The translations under genes and the position numbers were made by a program. The notes under the pieces are model-generated. The model ran no database searches and was not told the DNA's origin. It saw only the letters and a program-made list of their open reading frames with translations. DNA of 7,343 nucleotides from Tardiphaga sp. (GTDB taxonomy: Bacteria > Pseudomonadota > Alphaproteobacteria > Rhizobiales > Xanthobacteraceae), in NCBI GenBank assembly GCA_028290765.1, contig JAQGJF010000508.1, forward strand, positions 1 through 7,343. The letters run 5' to 3'. Positions 1 to 6,280 of this stretch are shown here, piece after piece; positions within the stretch are counted from its first letter, which is position 1, and each line of letters begins with the position of its first letter.

Positions 1-850
1 GGTGCGGATGGCCTATATGGACGTGCAGCCGGCCGCGCCGAACGGCCGTAGCGTGCTGCTGCTGCATGGCCGCAATTTTCCGTCGAGCTACTGGGCGCCG
101 GTCATCAAGACGCTGTCGGAAGCCGGCTACCGCGTGGTGGTGCCGGACCAGATCGGCTTCGGCAAATCCTCAAAACCCGTGACCGACCTGCATTTCGACA
201 CGCTGGCGCGCAACACGCTCGCGCTGATGGATCACCTGCAGATCGCCAAATTCGACATTGTCGCGCATTCGCTGGGCGGCATGCTCGGCGTACGCATCGT
301 GCGGGCGTTCCCCGAGCGCGTCGCGCACCTGCTGCTCGCCGCCCCCATCGGATTGGAAGACTACCGGCTCTATGTGCCGCCGACCCCGACCGAGAAGATC
401 CTGGAGAACGAAGACAGGCTGACCGCGGAGGGCTATCGCAAGCAGCTCGAGACCAACTATTCCCTGAAGCTGCCGCCGGAGCAGGTGACGCCGTTCATCG
501 ACGCCCGCTTCAACATCAAGGGATCGTCCGAATATCCGCGCTGGCTGCGCGCCTTCGTCAATTCGGCGCAAATGATCTATCGCGAACCGGTGGTGCACGA
601 GATTCCCTCCATCGCCCTGCCCACTTTGTTCGTGATGGGCGAGGACGATCACAATGCCCCGGGCAAGCCGAACGCGCCGGAGACGCTGCGGCCGAAGATG
701 GGCCAGAACGCCGACCTCGCCAAAGCGCTCGCCGCCAAAATGCCGAACGCCAAGGCGGAAGTGATTCCCGGCGTCGGGCATCTGGTGTTCCTGGAGGCGC
801 CAACGCGTTTCAATGAGCTGATGCTGGGATTTCTGGCCGGCAAGAGCTAG
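1..850 (+). CDS. alpha/beta-fold hydrolase (5' end cut by window edge)
   Basis: This is the C-terminal 282 residues of an alpha/beta hydrolase. Numbering from the GTG codon at position 2, the oxyanion-side HGR motif is at 22-24, the PDQIGFGKSSKP strand/turn at 48-59, the nucleophile elbow AHSLGG puts Ser90 at 269-271, the acid is Asp215 or Asp216 in MGEDDH, and the catalytic His260 sits in GVGHLVFLEAP. The full triad is present, so the enzyme should be active as an esterase, lipase or related hydrolase; the substrate cannot be told. Relatives of this type carry the LRMAYMDV stretch some 50 residues after an N-terminal export signal, and here the frame is open to the left edge, so the true start lies upstream and the GTG at 2 is internal. 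No terminator follows the TAG stop. The next gene starts 95 bases later on the same strand. Confidence 0.9.
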   Translation, partial: VRMAYMDVQPAAPNGRSVLLLHGRNFPSSYWAPVIKTLSEAGYRVVVPDQIGFGKSSKPVTDLHFDTLARNTLALMDHLQIAKFDIVAHSLGGMLGVRIVRAFPERVAHLLLAAPIGLEDYRLYVPPTPTEKILENEDRLTAEGYRKQLETNYSLKLPPEQVTPFIDARFNIKGSSEYPRWLRAFVNSAQMIYREPVVHEIPSIALPTLFVMGEDDHNAPGKPNAPETLRPKMGQNADLAKALAAKMPNAKAEVIPGVGHLVFLEAPTRFNELMLGFLAGKS

Positions 851-945
851 CGCCCCGGAATTTGTCGACAACTGCGACTTCTTGTCCCTGAACGTTCCCA
901 CCGGCGGCGCCGACCAAGCGAAGCCGTTGCCCTTGAGGACGTTCC

Positions 946-1467
946 ATGCGCCGCTTGTTTTGCCTTGCCTTCTGTCTTGCCGCTCTCACGGCCGCCCGCG
1001 CCCTCGGGGCAGAGCTCACACTCACTGACAATCCGCCGAAATTCGCCGACTATCCGGTCAAGGTCTATACCGGCAAATTCGCCAAGCCGCGGATTAACAC
1101 ATCGTATCTGCGCGACCGGCCCGAGTCGTTCGAGCACGCCATCGAAAACGACCAGGTCAACGCCAGTGGCCGCTACATCGTGGTCCAGCTGCCCTGTGGC
1201 ACCACCTGCGTGCAACCGATGCTGCTGGATGTCAGCAACGGCCGGATCTCAGGAGTTTTCAGCATCTCCGGCTGGCGCGAATACCGCGATGATTTCGAGC
1301 CCATCGAGAGCCGCGCCGACAGCCGCCTGATCGTGTTTCATGGTGCCCGCAACGAGGCCGGCATCAATGGCAACCATTATTATCTGATCGAACCCGGCGG
1401 GAAGCTCAAGCTCCTGCGCAGCGCTGATACCGACGGCAATTTCGAGACCACGCCGAAGGTGCAATGA
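946..1467 (+). CDS. secreted protein of unknown function (173 aa)
   Basis: I do not recognise a named family. The start ATG at 946 is supported by a GAGGA ribosome binding site at 935-939, six bases upstream. Residues 1-22 form a Sec signal peptide: Arg2-Arg3, a hydrophobic core to about residue 17, and a probable cut after ALGA, so the mature protein of about 151 residues is periplasmic or secreted. The mature part looks globular and mixed alpha/beta. It contains a CGTTC pair (Cys84 and Cys88) that could form a disulfide, followed by a strand-turn pattern (QPMLLDVSNGRISGVF) and a C-terminal strand HYYLIEPGGKLKLL, which resemble beta-propeller or lipocalin-like edge strands. That structural guess is weak. 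It follows the hydrolase gene on the same strand but there is no direct evidence of co-transcription. Confidence 0.8.
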   Translation: MRRLFCLAFCLAALTAARALGAELTLTDNPPKFADYPVKVYTGKFAKPRINTSYLRDRPESFEHAIENDQVNASGRYIVVQLPCGTTCVQPMLLDVSNGRISGVFSISGWREYRDDFEPIESRADSRLIVFHGARNEAGINGNHYYLIEPGGKLKLLRSADTDGNFETTPKVQ

Positions 1468-1613
1468 ACGGCGCGACGATGACGGCGATGCGACGCTGCG
1501 CCGCAACAGGCTAAAAAATCAGCGTCCCAGCTTTGGTCCAACTCTTTACCGAATCTGGTTTGCCGGGTCATTGTCCGGCGCCGCGCCGGTGCGGCCTAAC
1601 GAAGGGAAAACAG

Positions 1614-1910
1614 ATGAAGACACTTTTCGCAGCAGCGCTGCTTGCAAGCTCGCTGGCTGGCTTTGGCGCCGCCAACGCCGCCATGCCGCTGGCGCCGCTC
1701 AGCGCATCGGAGAATGCCGATGTCATCCAGGTTGCCGGTGGCTGCGGTCCCGGATTCCACCGTGGCCCCTATGGCGGCTGCCGCCCGAATGGCGGCGTCG
1801 TGGTGGTGCGGCGCCCGCCGGTGGTTGTGGTTCGCCCGCCGGTTGTCGTGGCGCGCCGCTGCCCGCCCGGTTTCTTCCGCGGCCCCTACGGCGGCTGCCG
1901 TCGCTACTGA
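1614..1910 (+). CDS. small secreted GCG_CRPN-type protein with two Cys/Gly modules (98 aa)
   Basis: The ATG at 1614 is chosen because it has an AAGGG site at 1602-1606 and opens directly into a clean signal peptide: Lys2, a hydrophobic core, and a cut near ANA-AMP at residues 20-23. The frame is open further upstream but without a signal. The mature protein has a polar stretch, then a module GCGPGFHRGPYGGCRPN (43-59), a Val/Pro/Arg-rich linker of VVVVRRPP-like repeats (62-81), and a second module RCPPGFFRGPYGGCRR (82-97). It matches what I know as the GCG_CRPN prefix-to-repeats family of small rhizobial exported proteins, whose role is unknown. The four cysteines (two per module) suggest disulfides or metal binding, and the low-complexity linker suggests a surface or cell-wall location; both are inference. 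A terminator lies 33 bases after the stop, so this gene probably ends its transcript. Confidence 0.85.
   Translation: MKTLFAAALLASSLAGFGAANAAMPLAPLSASENADVIQVAGGCGPGFHRGPYGGCRPNGGVVVVRRPPVVVVRPPVVVARRCPPGFFRGPYGGCRRY
1764..1900 (+). repeat. 20-base imperfect direct repeat inside the GCG_CRPN gene
   Basis: The 20 bases at 1764-1783 recur at 1881-1900 with one silent T/C difference. Both copies encode the GPYGGC(R) core of the two Cys/Gly modules. The near identity at DNA level suggests a recent internal duplication or gene conversion, although shared high-GC codon choice for Gly/Pro/Cys also contributes. Confidence 0.7.
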
Positions 1911-1943
1911 TCGCCGCCACCCGGCCTATCGCGACAAGCTAAA

Positions 1944-1965
1944 CCCCGCTCACGCGGGGTTTTTT
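1944..1965 (+). terminator. rho-independent terminator after the GCG_CRPN gene
   Basis: A perfect 6-bp stem, CCCCGC (1944-1949) with GCGGGG (1954-1959), encloses a four-base loop TCAC and is followed at once by six T (1960-1965). Three A before the stem can pair with the first T residues, lengthening it to 9 bp. The orientation with the T tract on + fits termination of the gene ending at 1910. The opposite strand has only a short TTT after the stem, so it would be a poor terminator for the minus-strand gene that ends at 2058. Confidence 0.9.
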
Positions 1966-2057
1966 GTTGCGCGCGCCGGCCTATTTGCATGGGTCGGCAA
2001 GGATGCGGCGGCCAGCCCGCTCCTCAGCGCCGTCACAGCCAGGACGGCGCGCACCGC

Positions 2058-2609
2058 TCATTTCCCCATCGTGCACGGCTGGGTCGGAGAGCGGGTGTCG
2101 CAGACTTTCACACTGTCCAGAAAACTCGCCCACACCGCCGTTTGCTCGGCCGTCGGCTCGAACTTGTAGGCCTTCTGCACCAGGTAGAAACTGTCGCGGC
2201 CCTGCACGCCCTTGAACAAGGTCAGTTCCGGCTTGCCGGTCTGCTTGTTGACCGGGCATTTCTGGGTCCAGGTCTGGGTCGGATAGAGATTCTCGATCCC
2301 CTCTTTCACCTTGGTGAAGGTGCTGCCGGGACAGGCATCGGCCCACAGTTTCTGGACCCGCGCCCGATATTGCGACGGCGACACGTCGCGCAGATTGAAG
2401 AAAATCTGCACCGTCACCATCTCGGTCCAGTTCTCCACCGTCTCGCTTTCCGGCACCATTTCCGACATCAGCTCCCGGGCGGTCTTGTTGTGGAAGCCGA
2501 CCTTGTAGCCCTTGGGCATCGTCACCAGCAGGTTCTCATTCTCCAGCGCGCCAACGGGCACAGCGAACGCAAGAGCGGCAATGACGGCGAGCAGGATGAC
2601 GCGGAGCAT
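2058..2609 (-). CDS. secreted four-cysteine protein of unknown function (183 aa)
   Basis: I do not recognise a named family. The ATG at 2609 is preferred over an in-frame TTG at 2642 because it opens directly into a signal peptide: Arg3, a hydrophobic core to about residue 18, and a cut near VGA-LE. It also has an AAGGG site four bases upstream. The mature protein of about 162 residues is periplasmic or secreted and contains four cysteines (93, 118, 170, 179), enough for two disulfides. It opens with a strand reading NENLLVTMPKGYKVGFHNK, then an acidic helix, the strand MVTVQIFFN, a helix YRARVQKLWADAC, and later the strand FYLVQKAYKF followed by a helix ending in VKVC. This alternation suggests a small mixed alpha/beta fold. 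It lies opposite to its neighbours: convergent with the 98-aa gene and divergent from the 89-aa gene, with 137 bases between the two divergent starts. Confidence 0.8.
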   Translation of the reverse strand: MLRVILLAVIAALAFAVPVGALENENLLVTMPKGYKVGFHNKTARELMSEMVPESETVENWTEMVTVQIFFNLRDVSPSQYRARVQKLWADACPGSTFTKVKEGIENLYPTQTWTQKCPVNKQTGKPELTLFKGVQGRDSFYLVQKAYKFEPTAEQTAVWASFLDSVKVCDTRSPTQPCTMGK

Positions 2610-2746
2610 GGGAACCCTTGAATGCTGGAACGCGCGACGCAAATCGTCTGGTCTTATGGCACACCGCGAAGGTTCAAGGCCGCATTATTGCCCGACCACC
2701 CTTCTAGGTTATCGCGCTAGCCGGATCGCTCCATACGAGAAACGCC

Positions 2747-3016
2747 ATGACCCGAACCATCCTTGCCCTCGTGATGCTGGCCGCCGCCAGCGCGGCCTTC
2801 GCCGCCGACAATGCCAGATCCTCGATGTCCTATTACGGCACCGCCACCATGGACGAAGACACCATCAAGATCGAGCTGCGCTCCACCGCGGACGGCAAGC
2901 CGGCCGACGGCATCCTGGTCTACAAGCGCGGCGATCGCGGTTTTGACAATCTGCTGCGCCACCTCGGCGGGATAAAGCCCGGCGAGAGCAAAGCGGTGCG
3001 GCCGTGGAAGGACTGA
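2747..3016 (+). CDS. small secreted protein of unknown function (89 aa)
   Basis: The ORF starts at ATG 2747 behind a weak GAGA purine run (2737-2740). Residues 1-20 are a compact signal peptide: Arg3, a Leu/Ala core, and a cut near AFA-AD. The mature part of about 69 residues has no cysteine. It reads as strand-strand-loop-helix: [20 protein letters not shown], then [20 protein letters not shown], ending in [11 protein letters not shown]. The acidic [10 protein letters not shown] strand and the [22 protein letters not shown] segment look like conserved blocks of a small exported family found in rhizobia, but I cannot name a function. It lies between the divergent four-cysteine gene and the phosphodiesterase, with 142 bases before the latter, so co-transcription with it is possible but not shown. 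Confidence 0.75.
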   Translation: MTRTILALVMLAAASAAFAADNARSSMSYYGTATMDEDTIKIELRSTADGKPADGILVYKRGDRGFDNLLRHLGGIKPGESKAVRPWKD

Positions 3017-3146
3017 ACGACCCGAGACACCCCTGATATCGATTGACGCGGTCCGCCGCCTGAACGCACCGCTTGCCGCACGCAAACGTCACATTGCGAT
3101 GGCAAGATCCCGAACCGTATCATCGAGGGGTTCATCGCCAATGTCC

Positions 3147-3151
3147 GAGGT
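3147..3151 (+). promoter_or_regulatory. ribosome binding site that favours the 3159 start of the phosphodiesterase
   Basis: GAGGT at 3147-3151 lies seven bases before the ATG at 3159 and matches the anti-Shine-Dalgarno pairing better than GAGGGG at 3125-3130, which is ten bases before the alternative ATG at 3141. The furthest ATG at 3099 has no visible site. Confidence 0.45.
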
Positions 3152-3158
3152 TCTGGTC

Positions 3159-4403
<1,245 letters not shown>

Positions 4404-4409
4404 AGATGG

Positions 4410-5090
4410 CTACACACTGGGCCTGTTCGCGAACAGCAGACGGACTTCGTGGAGATCGCTCGCGATCAGCACGCACAGGCTCCGCATTTCGTCGGTAGCC
4501 TCCAGCAGGTCCGGCACCATGATCGGCCGGCAACCGGCCGCATGCGCGGCGCGCACGCCGTTGTGGGAATCCTCCAGAACCAGGCAGCGCTCCGGCGCCA
4601 CGCGCAGATCGCCGGCAGCCTTCAGGAACAGATCCGGATGCGGCTTGCCGCGGCTGACGTCGTTGCGGGTGGCCACCGCCGAGAAGAAACGGCGCAGGTC
4701 CGCCGCACCCAGATGACGTTCCGCGTGCTCGCGCCCGGACGATGTCGCGAGCGCAATCGGCACCTGCCGCGCATGCAGTTCGCCGAGTAATTCCGCGGCC
4801 CCCGGCTTGACCGCAACGCCCTCGCCCAGCACCCGCGCGATCTCCGACCGGCAGGCACCCTCAAAAATCTCGAATGGAAATCCGGGCCCGAAATGGCTTT
4901 TGATGAGCGCATCGCATTCCGGGCCGGGCACGCCGATCATGGTTTGATAGAACGCCTCCGGCATCTCGAAACCCACCGCCAGCGTGGCATCCAGTATCAC
5001 TTGCCTGATGGGTCGCTCGGTATCGAAGATCAGGCCATCCATGTCGAAGATGACGGCATCGATGTTGGCGAGCGTTTCGGGGAGGAGCAT
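4410..5090 (-). CDS. HAD family hydrolase (beta-phosphoglucomutase-like subfamily)
   Basis: A cytoplasmic haloacid-dehalogenase superfamily phosphatase or phosphomutase of 226 residues, the usual length for the group. All four motifs are visible: I, FDMDGLIFDTE with nucleophile Asp16 and acid Asp18; II, ATSSG with Thr116/Ser117; III, Lys149 in GKPHPD; IV, LEDSHNG with Glu173 and Asp174 binding magnesium. The helical C1 cap fills about residues 27-90, and the DGLIFDTE form of motif I is typical of the beta-phosphoglucomutase/phosphoglycolate phosphatase branch. The substrate cannot be predicted. The ATG at 5090 starts just before the first core strand; there is no good ribosome site upstream (only AGAACTCTTC) and no other in-frame ATG near it. 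It is convergent with the phosphodiesterase and 78 bases downstream of the DUF2214 gene on the same strand, so the two minus genes may share a transcript. Confidence 0.92.
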   Translation of the reverse strand: MLLPETLANIDAVIFDMDGLIFDTERPIRQVILDATLAVGFEMPEAFYQTMIGVPGPECDALIKSHFGPGFPFEIFEGACRSEIARVLGEGVAVKPGAAELLGELHARQVPIALATSSGREHAERHLGAADLRRFFSAVATRNDVSRGKPHPDLFLKAAGDLRVAPERCLVLEDSHNGVRAAHAAGCRPIMVPDLLEATDEMRSLCVLIASDLHEVRLLFANRPSV

Positions 5091-5168
5091 GAAGAGTTCT
5101 GAAATCGAAAGCCTGTTTCCGGGTAAATCACTCCTAGCACGCCGTTGCCCGGCATGCCACGCGGCGAT

Positions 5169-5615
5169 CTACACCCACCCGCCGCGCGCCATGATCGCGG
5201 CGCAGAGCAAAATGATGGCAATGCTGAGCAGTTCGCCGTGAATGACCGCGGTGACCAATCTCAGCTTTTTGGCGCTGATCGCCGGCACCTCTCCGACCCG
5301 CAGCGACTTGTTCCACGACAGGAATTCGAGGGTCGGGATGATCGACAACAGCCCGATCGCGATGAAGATTGAAAACTTGGCGATGAAGGCGTGGCTATGG
5401 AAGTAATACTCCGAGCCTTTCTCGAAAAAGAACACCCGCGACAGCCCGATGATCAGCAGCGCCCCGGCGGAGATGCCGAACACGATATCGGTGATCTGCA
5501 GCCTCCGCGCCGACGCCAGCGTCAATTCCCCGCGGATCAGCGCGAACTCGATAGCCACGGCGGACACCAGCGTGAAGGCGCAGACATGGTGGAGGAAGGC
5601 GAACAGGGTGGACAT
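5169..5615 (-). CDS. DUF2214 family membrane protein (148 aa)
   Basis: A small inner-membrane protein that I recognise as DUF2214 from its N-terminal MSTLFAFLHHVCAF pattern, the FFFEKGSEYYFHSH block, and the TLEFLSWN segment after the third helix. Four transmembrane helices can be seen at about 5-27, 43-63, 76-98 and 122-143, with short charged loops (RGELTLASARRLQ and SWNKSLRVGE). His9/His10, Glu23 and the His73/His75 pair lie within or next to helices and may matter for function, which is unknown for the family. The ATG at 5615 is chosen because family members begin at this point; an ATG at 5699 would add 28 polar residues with no family likeness. No clear ribosome site is visible before 5615. 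The HAD gene starts 78 bases downstream. Confidence 0.9.
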   Translation of the reverse strand: MSTLFAFLHHVCAFTLVSAVAIEFALIRGELTLASARRLQITDIVFGISAGALLIIGLSRVFFFEKGSEYYFHSHAFIAKFSIFIAIGLLSIIPTLEFLSWNKSLRVGEVPAISAKKLRLVTAVIHGELLSIAIILLCAAIMARGGWV

Positions 5616-5817
5616 GGCGGGGGGATCCGGTTGCCGTAGCTGGGAGGCGATGAGGTTAGAGAGAGCCTGTGACAATCGTAGGGCGCCGGATCGCAACATT
5701 AACCTGCTTCGTAGGGTAGTTGGGCGCGCTCCATTTCCCGCGGTTCAACGAGCGCAGGTGGAAGCCATAACCCGCCACAACGAGGGTAATGCAGCGACAG
5801 GAATGCGGATTGATTTT

Positions 5818-5836
5818 GGTATCATCCCGCGATACC
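5818..5836 (+). promoter_or_regulatory. palindrome before higA, probable autoregulatory operator
   Basis: A perfect 6-bp inverted repeat, GGTATC (5818-5823) and GATACC (5831-5836), is separated by seven bases. The left arm overlaps TATCAT (5820-5825), which matches a -10 box in five of six bases, though no good -35 box stands at the right distance. The right arm ends 21 bases before the higA ATG. HigA-type antitoxins are known to repress their own promoters by binding such palindromes, so this is a reasonable operator; binding is inferred, not shown. Confidence 0.5.
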
Positions 5837-5857
5837 TAACCACCGAGGTGCCGCATC

Positions 5858-6157
5858 ATGTCGCGAAAGCTTGCCCCCGTTCATCCCGGCGAAATTCTCC
5901 GCGAGGAATTTTTGATACCGATGGGATTGTCCGCTTACGCGGTAGCCGGAGCCTGCAGCGTTCCACGCACGCGCATTGAACGGCGCGCCCGCGAGGAAAC
6001 CCCCATCACTGCCGATACCGCGCTGCGGTTGGGAAAATATTTCGGCACGCCGGCGTTCTGGATGAATCTGCAAGCGCAGTATGATCTCGAAGTCGCGGAA
6101 GACGGCAACGCGGACGAATTAAAGCGTATCAAGCCACTGAAGCCGAAGGCGGCGTGA
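5858..6157 (+). CDS. higA: HigA family addiction-module antitoxin (HTH, no HigB seen)
   Basis: A 99-residue DNA-binding protein of the HigA/XRE helix-turn-helix type. It has the family opening PVHPGEILREEFLIPMGLSAYAVA (7-30), the recognition-helix region VPRTRIERRAREETPITADTALRLGKYFG (35-63) and the tail FWMNLQAQYDLEVA (67-80), then a Lys-rich C-terminus. The ATG at 5858 has a strong GAGGTG site at 5845-5850, seven bases upstream, and a palindromic operator candidate before it. HigA normally neutralises a HigB RNase encoded directly upstream, but the 242 bases between this gene and the divergent DUF2214 start hold no RelE-like reading frame. It may be a solitary regulator, or it may answer to a toxin elsewhere. 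Compared with the usual FGTSxEFWMNLQ form, the segment FGTPAFWMNLQ appears one residue short. It converges on pccB, 123 bases away. Confidence 0.88.
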   Translation: MSRKLAPVHPGEILREEFLIPMGLSAYAVAGACSVPRTRIERRAREETPITADTALRLGKYFGTPAFWMNLQAQYDLEVAEDGNADELKRIKPLKPKAA

Positions 6158-6185
6158 CAACCGCGTTGAAAGAAAATCACGCAGG

Positions 6186-6220
6186 TGATGGGTTTCGCGA
6201 AGAGCTCAACCCATCCTACG
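6186..6220. repeat. REP-like palindromic intergenic element
   Basis: A perfect 8-bp inverted repeat, GATGGGTT (6187-6194) and AACCCATC (6208-6215), flanks a 13-base loop and continues into CCTACG. The pattern of GATGGGTTTCGC, a short GC-rich centre, CTCAACCCATCCTACG is one I know as a common dispersed intergenic palindrome in Bradyrhizobium and related proteobacteria. It lies between the convergent ends of higA and pccB, where a transcribed hairpin could stop or protect both messages. No T tract follows directly, so it is not a classical terminator. Confidence 0.5.
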
Positions 6221-6221
6221 A

Positions 6222-6238
6222 GCTGCGGTCCTCGCAGC
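6222..6238. other. second hairpin in the higA-pccB gap
   Basis: GCTGCG (6222-6227) and CGCAGC (6233-6238) form a 6-bp stem with a five-base loop, one base from the REP-like element and 43 bases downstream of the pccB stop on the minus strand. It may be part of the same repeat unit or help end the pccB message; no T tract follows on either strand. Confidence 0.35.
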
Positions 6239-6280
6239 GGTGGACGTCTATTTGTTGCCTGCATCTCAAACCTCTTATTT

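Noticed and set aside
170..901. Long open frame of 243 codons on the minus strand, opposite the hydrolase
   Set aside because: It lies wholly antisense to a well-supported hydrolase, is rich in Arg, His and Gln as expected for a mirrored high-GC frame, and has no recognisable domain.
1575..1589. Hairpin CCGGCG-CCG-CGCCGG just before the GCG_CRPN ribosome site, considered as a leader regulatory element
   Set aside because: A 6-bp GC-only stem with a three-base loop is expected by chance in such GC-rich DNA, and there is no T tract or alternative pairing.
1642..2169. Trp/Arg/Ala-rich frame across the GCG_CRPN gene and its terminator
   Set aside because: It reads through a strong terminator and overlaps a gene with a signal peptide and conserved Cys modules; its composition is that of an out-of-frame translation.
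1989..2621. Open frame of 210 codons on the plus strand, opposite the four-cysteine gene
   Set aside because: Its composition (His/Arg/Gln/Gly) is that of a shadow frame, while the minus-strand frame has a signal peptide and protein-like strands and helices.
2688..2715. TTGCCC with TATCGC 16 bases later as a promoter for the 89-aa gene
   Set aside because: The -10 candidate matches only about half of the consensus, and similar weak pairs occur throughout; no support for one position.
5119..5152. Imperfect inverted repeat CCGGGTAA / TTGCCCGG between the DUF2214 and HAD genes as a terminator
   Set aside because: The loop is 18 bases, one pair is G-T, and no T tract follows on the minus strand.
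5449..5979. Plus-strand frame running through the DUF2214 gene and into higA, considered as a possible HigB
   Set aside because: The residues before the higA start show no RelE/HigB motifs, and the first half is antisense to the DUF2214 gene.
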